Of a stretch of 64,000 bases of DNA, positions 25,617 to 34,393 are shown piece by piece. The position numbers and the translations under genes were made by a program. The notes under the pieces were generated by a model. That model saw only the letters and a program-made list of their open reading frames with translations. It did not search any database and was not told where the DNA came from. Within the stretch, counting starts at the first letter, position 1, and each line of letters starts with the position of its first letter. The DNA comes from Virgisporangium aliadipatigenens (lineage in GTDB: Bacteria > Actinomycetota > Actinomycetes > Mycobacteriales > Micromonosporaceae), in the NCBI RefSeq assembly GCF_016863615.1, contig NZ_BOPF01000015.1:124001-188000 (forward strand), in the 5' to 3' direction.

Positions 25617-26392
25617 CCGACAGGGTCGTCATCGTGACCGGTGCGGCGAACGGGATCGGCGCCGGGCTGGTGCGCCGGTTCGTCGCCGAGGGGGCGCGCG
25701 AGGTGGTCGTCGCCGACCTCGACGGCGATGCCGCCGAGGCGTTGGCGAAGGAGCTGGGCCCCGTCGCGGTCCCGGCCCGCGTGGACGTCACCGTCGAGGC
25801 CGACACCCAAAATCTTGTCGCGGGAACGCTTTCGCGGCACGGCCGGGTCGACCTGTTCTGCGCCAACGCCGGCATCACCAGCGGGGCCGGCACCGACGCC
25901 ACCGACGCGCAGTGGGAACGCACCTGGTCGGTCAACGTGCTCTCGCACGTGTACGCGTCCCGGGCGGTCCTGCCGTCGATGCTCGAACGCGGCAGCGGTT
26001 ACTTCCTCGCCACGTGTTCCGCGGCCGGGTTGCTCACCTCGGTCGACGACGCGCCGTACGCGGTCACCAAGCACGCCGCCGTCGCCTACGCCGAATGGCT
26101 GTCGATCCACTACGGCGACAAGGGGATCCGGGTCAGTGCGCTCTGCCCGCAGGGCGTCGACACGCGCATGCTCCGCGACGGGCTGGACATCGGGCACCGG
26201 GGCGCCAGGGTGACGGCCGCGTCCGGTGCCGTGCTGCCGGTCGACGCCGTCGTCGACGCGGTGGTCGCCGGGCTGGCCGCGGAGGAGTTCCTCATCCTGC
26301 CGCATCCGGAGGTCGCGAAGTACGAGCGGCACCGGGCCACCGACCGGGAACGCTGGCTGGCCGGCATGCGCTCGCTCGCCGCGCAGGCCTGA
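25607..26392 (+). CDS. Short-chain dehydrogenase/reductase
   Basis: A 261-residue classical SDR. The NAD(P)-binding motif is TGAANGIGAG, the structural CANAGI motif follows, and the catalytic residues are Ser in CSAAGLLTS with Tyr and Lys in YAVTKHAA. An acidic residue after the second strand (VVVADLDGDAAE) suggests NAD(H) preference. The end has ILPHPEVAKYERHRATDRER, as in several actinobacterial SDRs. It overlaps the LLM oxidoreductase by 10 bases and is followed after 3 bases by a kinase gene, forming a three-gene operon that may process one substrate. Substrate unknown. Confidence 0.92.
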   Translation: MELTDRVVIVTGAANGIGAGLVRRFVAEGAREVVVADLDGDAAEALAKELGPVAVPARVDVTVEADTQNLVAGTLSRHGRVDLFCANAGITSGAGTDATDAQWERTWSVNVLSHVYASRAVLPSMLERGSGYFLATCSAAGLLTSVDDAPYAVTKHAAVAYAEWLSIHYGDKGIRVSALCPQGVDTRMLRDGLDIGHRGARVTAASGAVLPVDAVVDAVVAGLAAEEFLILPHPEVAKYERHRATDRERWLAGMRSLAAQA

Positions 26393-26395
26393 CGG

Positions 26396-27037
26396 GTGGT
26401 CCGGCCCCAGGCCCTCCCGCCGGCGTTGGACGCCGTGCGGGAGCTGTTGGCGGATCGTCCGGGACGGCTGCTCGTGGGCCTGTGCGGTCCGCCGGCCGCC
26501 GGCAAGTCCACGCTCGCCGCGGCCCTGGCCGCCGCGCTGGTCAATCGCGACGGGGTGAGCGCGGTCGCCGTTCCCATGGACGGGTTCCATCTGGCGAACG
26601 CGGAACTGGCCCGGCTGGGCCTCGCCGACCGCAAGGGCGCGCCGGAGACGTTCGACGCGCACGGGTTCGTGCACCTGCTGCAGCGGTTGCGGGACGCGGG
26701 GCCGGACGTGGTGTACGCGCCGGCGTTCGACCGGGTGGTCAACGAGTCCATCGGCTCGGCCATCCCGGTGCCGCCCGACATCCGGGTGATCGTCATCGAG
26801 GGCAACTACCTGCTGCTCGACTCGCACCCGTGGGACCGGGTGCGGGACATCCTCGACGTGACGCTCTACCTGGACGCGCCGCACGACATGCGCCATGACG
26901 CGCTGGTGCGCCGCCAGCAGGCGCGGGGGCTGTCGCGTTCGGCCGCGCAGGACTGGGCCGCCGGCAGCGACGCGGCGAACGCCCGCATCATCGAGTCGAC
27001 CCGGGACCGCGCGGATCGTGTGCTGACACGTCGATAA
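26396..27037 (+). CDS. Nucleoside/nucleotide kinase family protein (uridine kinase-like P-loop)
   Basis: A 213-residue P-loop kinase. The Walker A motif GPPAAGKST is near residue 30, followed by AVPMDGFHLANAELARLGL, in which the Asp-Gly-Phe-His segment matches the substrate loop of the uridine kinase/phosphoribulokinase/pantothenate kinase group. Further landmarks are KGAPETFDAHGFVHLLQRL and VIVIEGNYLLLDSHPWDRVR. Members phosphorylate nucleosides, sugars or pantothenate-like compounds; the substrate is open. The GTG start lies 3 bases after the SDR stop. The TAA is inside the palindrome at 27031-27044. Confidence 0.85.
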   Translation: MVRPQALPPALDAVRELLADRPGRLLVGLCGPPAAGKSTLAAALAAALVNRDGVSAVAVPMDGFHLANAELARLGLADRKGAPETFDAHGFVHLLQRLRDAGPDVVYAPAFDRVVNESIGSAIPVPPDIRVIVIEGNYLLLDSHPWDRVRDILDVTLYLDAPHDMRHDALVRRQQARGLSRSAAQDWAAGSDAANARIIESTRDRADRVLTRR

Positions 27038-27044
27038 TTATCGA
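27031..27044. promoter_or_regulatory. AT-rich perfect 14-bp palindrome upstream of the SGNH hydrolase
   Basis: TCGATAATTATCGA is a perfect palindrome 12 bases before the ATG of the secreted SGNH hydrolase and overlaps the kinase stop codon. In such GC-rich DNA an AT-rich palindrome in this place suggests a dimeric repressor site, overlapping or close to the promoter of the exported enzyme. The binding protein cannot be named. Confidence 0.45.
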
Positions 27045-27056
27045 TATCGTCGTCGC

Positions 27057-28529
27057 ATGAGGTTTCTCGTGGCCCTGCTCGTGGCCGCCACTGTTGTCGT
27101 ACCCGGACCCGGAAAGGCCGACGCCGCCACGGCCTTTCCCGCACTGCGCATCATGCCGATGGGTGACTCGATCACCTACGGCGTCGGGAGTTCCACCTCC
27201 TCCAGCTACCGCGCCGACCTGTGGAACCTGCTGCGTGGCGAGTTCGCCGTCGACTATGTCGGCGCGCAGCGCTCGGGCCAGCTGCCCGACGCCGATCACG
27301 AGGGCTACTCGGGGCGCGTCATCACCGAGGTGGCGGGGTACGCCGCGTCGGCCGTTCCCCGCTACCGCCCGAACGTCATCACCCTCCACGTCGGCACCAA
27401 CGACATGAACCGCAACGTAAACGTCGCCGACGCGCCCGCCCGCCTCGGCGGCCTCATCGACCAGCTGCTCGCCGCCGCTCCCGACGCCACGATCCTGGTC
27501 GCCACGCTGGTTCCGGCGAACGACCCCGCCGTGCAGGCCCGCATCGACGCCTACAACGCCCGCATCCCCGGTGTCGTGGAGCAGCGCCGCGCCGCCGGCA
27601 AGCACGTGGGTCTCGTGGACATGAGCGCGCTCACCACCGCCGACCTGATCGACACCCTGCACCCGAACGACGCCGGCTACCGCAAGATGGCCGCCGCCTT
27701 CCACGACGGCGTGCTGCGTGCCGTGTTCGCCGGCTGGGTCGGCAGTCCCGTGCCCGACTCGGTCCGCTGCGCGGCGAAGCTCGGCTGGAACTCCCGTGGC
27801 CGCGTCGCCTCCGGCGCCGCTCCGGGCGCCAAGGTCCGGTTCGCCGACTACAACGGCGACGGCCGCGACGACTATCTCGTGCTCGACCCGGCCACCGGCG
27901 CGGTGGACGCCTGGCAGAACAACGGCGGCGACGGCAGCGGCGGCTGGATCAGCCTCGGCCGCGTCGCCTCCGGTGCGGCCCCCGGCGACCGGGTGCGCTT
28001 TGCCGACTTCGACGGCGACCGACGCGACGACTACTGGGTCCTCGACCCGGCGAACGGCGCCGTCCAGGTCTGGCGCAACACCACGTCCGGCTGGGTGAGC
28101 CTGGGTCAGGTGGCGTCGGGCGCGGCACCCGGCGACCGGGTGCGTTTCGCCGACTGGGACGGCGACGGCCGCGACGACTACTGGGTGGTCGAACCGACCT
28201 CCGGCGCGGTCCAGGTCTGGCGCAACACCGGCTCCGGTTGGGCGGCCCTGGGCCAGGTAGCCTCCGGTGCGGCCCCGGCCGACCGGGTCAGATTCGCCGA
28301 CCTGAACTGCGACCGCCGCGACGACTACCTCGTCCTCGACCCCTCGTCCGGCTCGGTGGGCGCCTGGCTCAACCCGACGTGGACCAACCGGGGCCGGGTG
28401 GCCTCCGGCGCGGCGCCGGGTGACCGGGTCCGCTTCGCCGACTTCGACGGCGACGGCCGCGACGACTACCTCGTCGTCGACCCGACGACCGGCGCGCTGG
28501 ACCTCTGGCTCAACTCCGGCGGCGACTGA
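27057..28529 (+). CDS. Secreted SGNH hydrolase with C-terminal FG-GAP-like repeats
   Basis: A 490-residue exported protein. A signal peptide (LVALLVAATVVVPGPG, cleavage near ADAA) precedes the SGNH/GDSL esterase domain. Block I is GDSIT with S38, block III is GTND with N115, and block V is D199-T-L-H202. Residues about 244-490 hold five repeats of 45-50 residues with the consensus RVASGAAPGDRVRFADFDGD then GRDDYLVLDP. These repeats carry DxDGDGxDD calcium-binding-like motifs and would form a beta-propeller-like module. It probably deacylates a polysaccharide or ester outside the cell (inference). The 14-bp palindrome at 27031 may regulate it. Confidence 0.9.
   Translation: MRFLVALLVAATVVVPGPGKADAATAFPALRIMPMGDSITYGVGSSTSSSYRADLWNLLRGEFAVDYVGAQRSGQLPDADHEGYSGRVITEVAGYAASAVPRYRPNVITLHVGTNDMNRNVNVADAPARLGGLIDQLLAAAPDATILVATLVPANDPAVQARIDAYNARIPGVVEQRRAAGKHVGLVDMSALTTADLIDTLHPNDAGYRKMAAAFHDGVLRAVFAGWVGSPVPDSVRCAAKLGWNSRGRVASGAAPGAKVRFADYNGDGRDDYLVLDPATGAVDAWQNNGGDGSGGWISLGRVASGAAPGDRVRFADFDGDRRDDYWVLDPANGAVQVWRNTTSGWVSLGQVASGAAPGDRVRFADWDGDGRDDYWVVEPTSGAVQVWRNTGSGWAALGQVASGAAPADRVRFADLNCDRRDDYLVLDPSSGSVGAWLNPTWTNRGRVASGAAPGDRVRFADFDGDGRDDYLVVDPTTGALDLWLNSGGD
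27790..28520 (+). repeat. Five tandem DNA repeats encoding FG-GAP-like units
   Basis: The 3' half of the SGNH hydrolase gene consists of five tandem units of about 135-150 bases, each encoding VASGAAPGDRVRFADxDGDx and a DDYxVLDPxxGAVxxW segment. The nucleotide similarity between units is high (shared blocks such as GCCTCCGGTGCGGCCCC), so slippage or unequal exchange can change the copy number. The fourth unit has an NCDRRDDY variant that breaks the Asp ladder. Confidence 0.8.
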
Positions 28530-28602
28530 ATACCCGGGACCGACACCGGCATCGCTGAGCGCCGGCGCCCACCGCGCATCGGACCGCTGGCGGCGTCAGC
28601 CG

Positions 28603-31600
28603 TCAGCGGCCCAGCCGGATCGGGGCGGACGGCCGCTCGCTCGGATCCGGGGCACCGCTCGGTGCGGCCGTCACGAACGCGAACACCGCCACCGACGCCC
28701 CCGCGATGAACCCGATCAGCAGCAGCGTGAGCAGCAGCCGCCAGAGCCCTTTCCGCCTGCCCACCCGCGCCCGGCGCGATGCCGAGTGCGCCGGAACATG
28801 CTTCCGCGGCCGCGTCCGGTCGCCGGCCCCACCGGCGGGTGGTGCCGTGCGGTCGGCCGCTCCGGCTCCCGCCGCCGGTCGCGTGGCGCCGGGGTGGTTC
28901 GGACGGCCGGTACCCGGCCCGATTCGCCGGCTGGGCGGCGCCAGCACCGAACGCACATCGCCTCCGGCCGTATCCGCGCCGCCTTCCTCCCGCACGTCCA
29001 CACTCCGCTCGGCGCCACCATCTCTCTTGGCGGCACGACTCGGTGCGGAGGCTCCGTCAGGTGCGGCGGCACCACTGCTTTCGGCGGCACCACTGGTCTC
29101 GGCGGCGCCGCTTCGCTCGGTGGCGCTGCCTTCCCTGTGCGTGGCGCGGCTGTCCGCCGGCATGCGCTCGTCCGCTGCGGCGCGCTCTGCCGAGGTGCGC
29201 CCGTCGGCGGTCGGTCGGTTCGCCGACGGGCTCCCGTCGGTGAACGGCGCGATCGTGTCGGGGCTGCCCGGGACACCGTTGCGGCGCGGGTCGTCGGGCC
29301 GCGAACGCCGGATCGACTCGACGTCCGGCGGCCGACGCTGGAGCGGGATCACCGGAGCGGCCGCAGCCGGGGCATCGGAGTCCCGCTCGGTCACATCCCG
29401 ATCCACCGCGAACGAGCGGAACACCGGCCGGTCCGACTCCACCTCCGCCCACGCGTCGAACGGCGGCCCGCCGGTGGCCTCCCCGCCCGCTACGGATTTC
29501 GGCTCAACCGTCCTCTGTGGACTGTCCATGTCGGACACACGGGCGGGGTCGTCGACCTCGGACGACAGACTGTCCACTTCGGACGGCGTCGCCTCGGCCG
29601 TCGGCCCCGCGGCGGCCGGGCCGGTGTCGACCGCTGGCGTGGTGTCGGTCCGGGTGTCGTCCGCCTCCGGCGACGCATCCGCCTCTGGCGCGGGCGTATC
29701 CGCGCGACGCCGCTCGCCGGCTTCTGGTGAGCCGTCCGACGCAGCGACACCGGGAGCGGTGGCGGACTCATCGACAGCCACTGCGTCGACAGCGTGTTCC
29801 GGCACATCCGTCGCTTGGAGATCGCCGACCGGCGCGGACACAGTGCCGTGCCGCCGAGGCGATCCGGCCGATGCCGAGGAGGGCGCTGTCTCCGAAGCCG
29901 CAATCGGAGGCGCGAGCGGCGTCTCGTGCGGCCCGCCGGTGATGGGCGCTGTCTCCGGCGATGCGGCGCTGGCGGGTAACGCCGTTTGGGGCGCAGTGAT
30001 CGCGGGTGGTGTTGGTCGCGCCGCAGCGTTGGCGGGCGGCATCGCTTGCGGCGCGGCGGTTGTCGGCGGGGCCGTGTGCGGTACGGCGGATGCGGGCGGG
30101 GGAGGGGCCGCTTCCGGCATGGCGGTCGGCACCGGGGGCGGCGCACTGTGCCCTCCGCGCGACGGCGTTTCCGCGAACCCCGCGGCCGGTGGCACCTCAC
30201 GCGCGGACCGCGCTGATCCCGGTGCGTCTCCGGACATCGAGGCCGCATCGACCGCCTCGTCGGTGACGCGCGACGCGGCTTCGACCGGCACCGGCCGACC
30301 GGCGGACGCCGACCCGCTCACCGATGCCGGAGGGTCGGCGGGCGTCGTCGGCACCGCGCCGGATCCCGACGGCGTATCGGTGGCGGCGCCGGTGGTGCCG
30401 AGCAGCACACGCGGCGGAATGTAGAACGGCAGCGGCTCCCGCGACCCCGGACGATCGGCCCGGCTCGACCCGCCGTCACGGTCGGCGAGCGGCGTCTCCG
30501 CGCCTCGCCCGACGGACCCGGGCGCATGCGGCTCACCGACCTGAGGCGTGTCGTCTCGGGACACGGCGCCCCGCGAACGGCCGCCGTAGGTCACGCCGCC
30601 CCGATTGGTGGGAGCATCCTCCGCCAGAGCCGGGATCGTCGGCACCGGCCGGACCGCTGCCCCCTCGGGCTGCGAGCCGGGTGACGCTTCCGTGCGGTCG
30701 GCCTCCGGCGTCACGTCCCCGGCGTCGTCAACCCGGGACCGGACGCCCTCGTGCGCGGTATCCGACCCGTGCGCCGCCGGGCGCACAGGTGCGTCGGACG
30801 GCGCCGCCGGGTCGAGCACCGCCCCGGTTGGCACGACCGGACCGGAGGCGACCGGGTCGGGCGCCGCGTAGGAATCGCGCGCCGTGTGGGCCTCGGACGC
30901 CCTGTAGGCCTCGGAGGCTACGTGGGCATGCGCGTCGGGCGCCGCCTGCGCATCGGATCGTGTGTCGGCATCGGATCGCGCGGCCGGATCGGACGGCGCA
31001 TTGTCGGTGCGCCACGTGATGGTCCAGGGCGGAGCCGCCGCCTCCGGACGAGCGGTCGTCTCGGCCGGCACCATGAGCGCGGGCCCCGTGGCCGATGCGC
31101 TGACGCCATCGGGTCGCGCGGATACCTGTCGCGGCACGGGGATTTCCGGCGCGGCTTGACGTTCATGCACGGCGGCCGGGCCCGGAGCTGCGGTGGTGTC
31201 GGTCGATGCGACGGCGTCGGCGGGTGCCGTTCCGTCGGCGGTCTGCCCCTCGGACGGGGCGGCGGGGACGACGGCGCGCGGCGATGCGATCGACTCGGCA
31301 CGGTCGGCCGCAGCCGCCGGAGCCGTCCCGGCGGACGTAGCGGGGGCCGGTGTTGCCGCCGCCTCGGACGGAGGGCTCGGCACGTATTGCGCTGTCGCCG
31401 GTGGGGTTGCCGCCGCCCAGGCTGGAGTGGCCGCTGACGGTGCCGCGGCCCATGGCGACCCGGCGGTCCACGGCGGAGCCTCGCTGCCGCGCGGGTCAGC
31501 CGTCCCCGCGCGGTCGACCGTCCCGGACGGCGCGGCGGACTCCGGATCCGCCGAAGGCGATGGTGGAGCGGCGAGGGCATCCGGCTGCGGGGTGTGCGTT

Positions 31601-32484
31601 TCGAAGTCGGGAGTCGTGGCCGATCGGGGCTGGGGAATCGGACCGGTCGCCGGCGGCTCCGGAGCAGCGGTCGACGCCGGTACCCGCGCCCGCGCGGTGA
31701 TACGTTCGGCCGCCGGCGGTCGTACCGGGGCGGCGGGGATCGGAGCCTCGACAGCGCCCGGCCCAGCAACGGATTCGGGAGCCGGGACCACACGGGCAAC
31801 GCCGCTGACCGGACCGGTGTATGCCGGCGCGGGCCGGCCGCTGTCGGGCGCCGGCTGCGTGGGCACCGGCCATCCCGGCGCCCCGTGGGCCATGGTCTCC
31901 GGCCGTGCGGGACCGGTCCCACCGTCGGCTGCGGGCTGTGCGGTCTGCGGCCCGCCGCGAGGCGGTGGCTGTTCGGGGGCGGGCGTTCCGTGGAGGGTGG
32001 GCTGCACCGGTGCCGGCCCGTATCCGCCCGGCACCGGCCCGTAGGGCGAGACCGGCGCCGGTTCGACGGGCATGCCGAGGTAGTGCTGCGCCGCGCGCAC
32101 GTACTCGTGATCCGGGCCGAGGACCGACGGGCCGAAGCGGCGCAGGCGGTCGAAGTTCCGCCGGGCCTCGTGGCGGTTGTCCAGCTCCGCCGCGATGATC
32201 GCGAGGTCGTACGCCAGTCCCAGCATCGCGGGGTGCGTCTCGCCCCGGGCGAAGAGTCCCGCCCGCAGCGCCTCTTCGAGGAGGGTGCGCGCCTCGCCGA
32301 GTTCGCCCATGCGGCGGTGCAGTCCGGCGAGCACCCGCGTGGCGGAGAGCACGTCGGGGTGGTCCCGGCCGAGCGAACCGACGCTGTCCCGCAGGACGGC
32401 GCTCAGTGCGGCCTGTGCCGTCCGCGGGTCACCCGGTGCGGCGGCGTGGGCCGCGACGGCCGCGAGGCGCTCGGTTACGGACAC
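28603..32484 (-). CDS. Large TPR/low-complexity protein with C-terminal membrane anchor
   Basis: A 1293-residue protein in three parts. Residues 1-140 are tetratricopeptide hairpins of the kinesin-light-chain type (GRDHPDVLSATRVLAGLHRR, GELGEARTLLEEALRAGLFA, ETHPAMLGLAYDLAIIAAEL). Residues 140 to about 1220 are a low-complexity Ala/Pro/Thr/Ser region, surely disordered. A basic patch (RPRKHVPAHSASRRARVGRR) and one membrane helix (LLLTLLLIGFIAGASVAVFA) end the protein, leaving a short Pro/Ser tail. The TPR part would be cytoplasmic. Function unknown. The gene at 60927 has the same architecture. The opposite strand is also open over long stretches, a by-product of the biased composition. Confidence 0.8.
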   Translation of the reverse strand: MSVTERLAAVAAHAAAPGDPRTAQAALSAVLRDSVGSLGRDHPDVLSATRVLAGLHRRMGELGEARTLLEEALRAGLFARGETHPAMLGLAYDLAIIAAELDNRHEARRNFDRLRRFGPSVLGPDHEYVRAAQHYLGMPVEPAPVSPYGPVPGGYGPAPVQPTLHGTPAPEQPPPRGGPQTAQPAADGGTGPARPETMAHGAPGWPVPTQPAPDSGRPAPAYTGPVSGVARVVPAPESVAGPGAVEAPIPAAPVRPPAAERITARARVPASTAAPEPPATGPIPQPRSATTPDFETHTPQPDALAAPPSPSADPESAAPSGTVDRAGTADPRGSEAPPWTAGSPWAAAPSAATPAWAAATPPATAQYVPSPPSEAAATPAPATSAGTAPAAAADRAESIASPRAVVPAAPSEGQTADGTAPADAVASTDTTAAPGPAAVHERQAAPEIPVPRQVSARPDGVSASATGPALMVPAETTARPEAAAPPWTITWRTDNAPSDPAARSDADTRSDAQAAPDAHAHVASEAYRASEAHTARDSYAAPDPVASGPVVPTGAVLDPAAPSDAPVRPAAHGSDTAHEGVRSRVDDAGDVTPEADRTEASPGSQPEGAAVRPVPTIPALAEDAPTNRGGVTYGGRSRGAVSRDDTPQVGEPHAPGSVGRGAETPLADRDGGSSRADRPGSREPLPFYIPPRVLLGTTGAATDTPSGSGAVPTTPADPPASVSGSASAGRPVPVEAASRVTDEAVDAASMSGDAPGSARSAREVPPAAGFAETPSRGGHSAPPPVPTAMPEAAPPPPASAVPHTAPPTTAAPQAMPPANAAARPTPPAITAPQTALPASAASPETAPITGGPHETPLAPPIAASETAPSSASAGSPRRHGTVSAPVGDLQATDVPEHAVDAVAVDESATAPGVAASDGSPEAGERRRADTPAPEADASPEADDTRTDTTPAVDTGPAAAGPTAEATPSEVDSLSSEVDDPARVSDMDSPQRTVEPKSVAGGEATGGPPFDAWAEVESDRPVFRSFAVDRDVTERDSDAPAAAAPVIPLQRRPPDVESIRRSRPDDPRRNGVPGSPDTIAPFTDGSPSANRPTADGRTSAERAAADERMPADSRATHREGSATERSGAAETSGAAESSGAAAPDGASAPSRAAKRDGGAERSVDVREEGGADTAGGDVRSVLAPPSRRIGPGTGRPNHPGATRPAAGAGAADRTAPPAGGAGDRTRPRKHVPAHSASRRARVGRRKGLWRLLLTLLLIGFIAGASVAVFAFVTAAPSGAPDPSERPSAPIRLGR

Positions 32485-32615
32485 CGTGCCACTGTGCCTG
32501 CCACCGACCGGGCCTGGCTACCCACCTCACGGAGCGGGACGAATCAGACGTGGGGCTGCGGGAACGCCCCAAACCGCCTATCCGGTGCAGGTCATGACCA
32601 ACACCCGAAAGGACC

Positions 32616-34220
32616 TCAGACGGCGGCGGACTCCCACGGCGCCTCGAACGTCATCCGACTGCGCTCCGGATACACGCTCGCGGTGACGGTGCGCGTCTTC
32701 CCGCCCAACGGCGTCACGAACGGCGCCGCCAGCGACCCGTCGAAAGAAGCCCGCCCGCCGTGCAGCACGGGATCGACGGCCGGAACGGCCACCAGCCCAC
32801 CCGTCTGCCCCGACGCCACCACGGTGAGCCGGTCGGCGGCGACCCGTTCGGGGAGGCCGAGCGTGAGCTCCCACGGCTCCAGGAAACTGCTCGGGACGGC
32901 GACGACGTCGGTGTCGTGCAGGACGGCGAGCCGGAACACCTCCGGGTACAGCGCGTCGTCCCCGACGATGATCGTCAGCCGGCCCCACTCCAGGTCGAAC
33001 GGCACGAGCCGGTCACCGAGCGCGCCCTGCCAGCTGACGTGCCGGGCGCTGGAGTGCAGCTGGAGCTGCCGACCGCGCACCCCGTCGGCGCCGATGAGGA
33101 TGCCCACGTGGGCGGCGTCGTCGGGGAGGCTGGTGACGACGTGGCAGCGGGTGCCGTCGAGCGCCTGGATGAGCATGTCCACGGCGATGCCGTCGACGAA
33201 GGAGCCGTCGGCGCGCCCCTGCGGATAGAAGAACAGCTCGGGCAGCACGACCAGGTCGGCGCCCTCGGCGGCGGCGGTGCGCACGTACGAGGCGGCCTCG
33301 TCGATGGCGCTCATGCCGTTGGTGCGCGGCCGGGCGACGACGACGGTGGCACGGGCGGCCGGCGTCCGGGTGGAGCCGGCCGGCCGCGCGGTCTCCGGCG
33401 CGTAGATCCTCGGTCGCCGCGCGCGGAAGAGGTCGCCGCCGTCGGGACGGGTCTTGTTGTCGGCCCAGCGCGGCTCGATGTCCGCGATCACGATCTGTTC
33501 CTCGGTGTCCCCGACCACCTCGGCCGTCCCGTCCGGCCTGATCACGCGGCTCTCCCCGACACCACGCATCCATTCCGGGGGAACGCCATGAGCCTCGGCC
33601 CCGAGCCGTTCGCCGACGGTGTTGGCGACGACCGCCCAGATCTTGTTCTCGGCGGCGCGAACCGGCGAGTGCAGCCGCGTGGCGTCGGTGCTCACGGTGG
33701 CGAGGGAGACCAGGAGGATCTGCGCCTGTTCGAGGGCGAGCTGCCGGGCGAACTCCGCGTTGCCCACGTCGCCGGCGCTGATCATGCCGAGGCGCCCGAT
33801 GTCGGTGTCCACGACGGGTGCCGGCTGGGTGCCCGGGTCGAGCCAGCGGCGCTCGGACCCGTCGAAGAGGCGGGTGTTGCCGCGCGCCACGACGTTCCCT
33901 GAAGGATCGAAGAGAAGATCGACGGCGCGGATGTGATCGCCGTCCTCGACCGTCACGTGGGCCTTGAGATAGATCTCGTGGCGAGCCGCGGCAGCGGCGA
34001 GCCCGAGCAGGAACGTCCCCTCCGGCGCACACGCGGCGGCCCGGGCCGAGGCGCGGTCGGGGTGGTACTCGGGATGGTTGAGGAACGCGGGCAACACGAC
34101 GACGCGTGCGCCCCGGGCAGCGGCCTGCTCGACCATCCGGACACACGTCGCCAGGTTTGCCGACGGGTCCGTCCCTATGGAGAACTGCACCGCCGCGACA
34201 CGTGTCCCGCTCAACCGCAC
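32616..34220 (-). CDS. Tandem nitrilase-fold (carbon-nitrogen hydrolase) protein, probably inactive
   Basis: A 534-residue protein made of two carbon-nitrogen hydrolase domains (about 1-260 and 290-534). Both keep the fold: VAAVQFSIGTDPSANLATCV and ARGARVVVLPAFLNHPEY in the first; EGADLVVLPELFFYPQGR in the second. The Glu-Lys-Cys triad is not intact. In domain 1 the Glu site is A45, the Lys site about N115 and the Cys site about A149 (GMISAGDVGN). In domain 2 Glu (E328) is kept but the Cys site is G420 (IIVGDDALYPE). Neither domain should hydrolyse nitriles or amides by the known mechanism. A binding or regulatory role is inferred. GTG 34220 is the start used. Confidence 0.82.
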   Translation of the reverse strand: MRLSGTRVAAVQFSIGTDPSANLATCVRMVEQAAARGARVVVLPAFLNHPEYHPDRASARAAACAPEGTFLLGLAAAAARHEIYLKAHVTVEDGDHIRAVDLLFDPSGNVVARGNTRLFDGSERRWLDPGTQPAPVVDTDIGRLGMISAGDVGNAEFARQLALEQAQILLVSLATVSTDATRLHSPVRAAENKIWAVVANTVGERLGAEAHGVPPEWMRGVGESRVIRPDGTAEVVGDTEEQIVIADIEPRWADNKTRPDGGDLFRARRPRIYAPETARPAGSTRTPAARATVVVARPRTNGMSAIDEAASYVRTAAAEGADLVVLPELFFYPQGRADGSFVDGIAVDMLIQALDGTRCHVVTSLPDDAAHVGILIGADGVRGRQLQLHSSARHVSWQGALGDRLVPFDLEWGRLTIIVGDDALYPEVFRLAVLHDTDVVAVPSSFLEPWELTLGLPERVAADRLTVVASGQTGGLVAVPAVDPVLHGGRASFDGSLAAPFVTPLGGKTRTVTASVYPERSRMTFEAPWESAAV

Positions 34221-34347
34221 CCCTTTCCCGGCAGGTGTCGATGATGCTCGGTTATCGGGCGGAGCCTTGGCAAGGCTGCAAAGTCGACGCTAAGGAACTG
34301 TGGTGATTGCCATGCACGAAACAGTCCCAAGTCTGACCTTTCACCCG

Positions 34348-34378
34348 TGCGGCCCCGAGCCTGGAGCCCGGGGCCGCA
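34348..34378 (-). terminator. Stem-loop downstream of the hemerythrin gene
   Basis: A perfect 10-bp inverted repeat (TGCGGCCCCG at 34348-34357, CGGGGCCGCA at 34369-34378) with an 11-base loop lies 16 bases past the minus-strand hemerythrin stop. It probably terminates that transcript. The rest of the gap 34221-34393 holds nothing else I can identify. Confidence 0.65.
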
Positions 34379-34393
34379 ATCTGGGCAAAAGAT

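Noticed and set aside
28706-30424. Plus-strand open frame opposite the large TPR protein
   Set aside because: Ser/Ala/Gly-rich complement of the low-complexity coding region; the minus frame has a clear TPR domain and membrane helix.
31594-33228. Plus-strand open frame spanning the gap between two minus-strand genes
   Set aside because: It runs antisense through the TPR region and the nitrilase-fold gene without domain content or a ribosome site.
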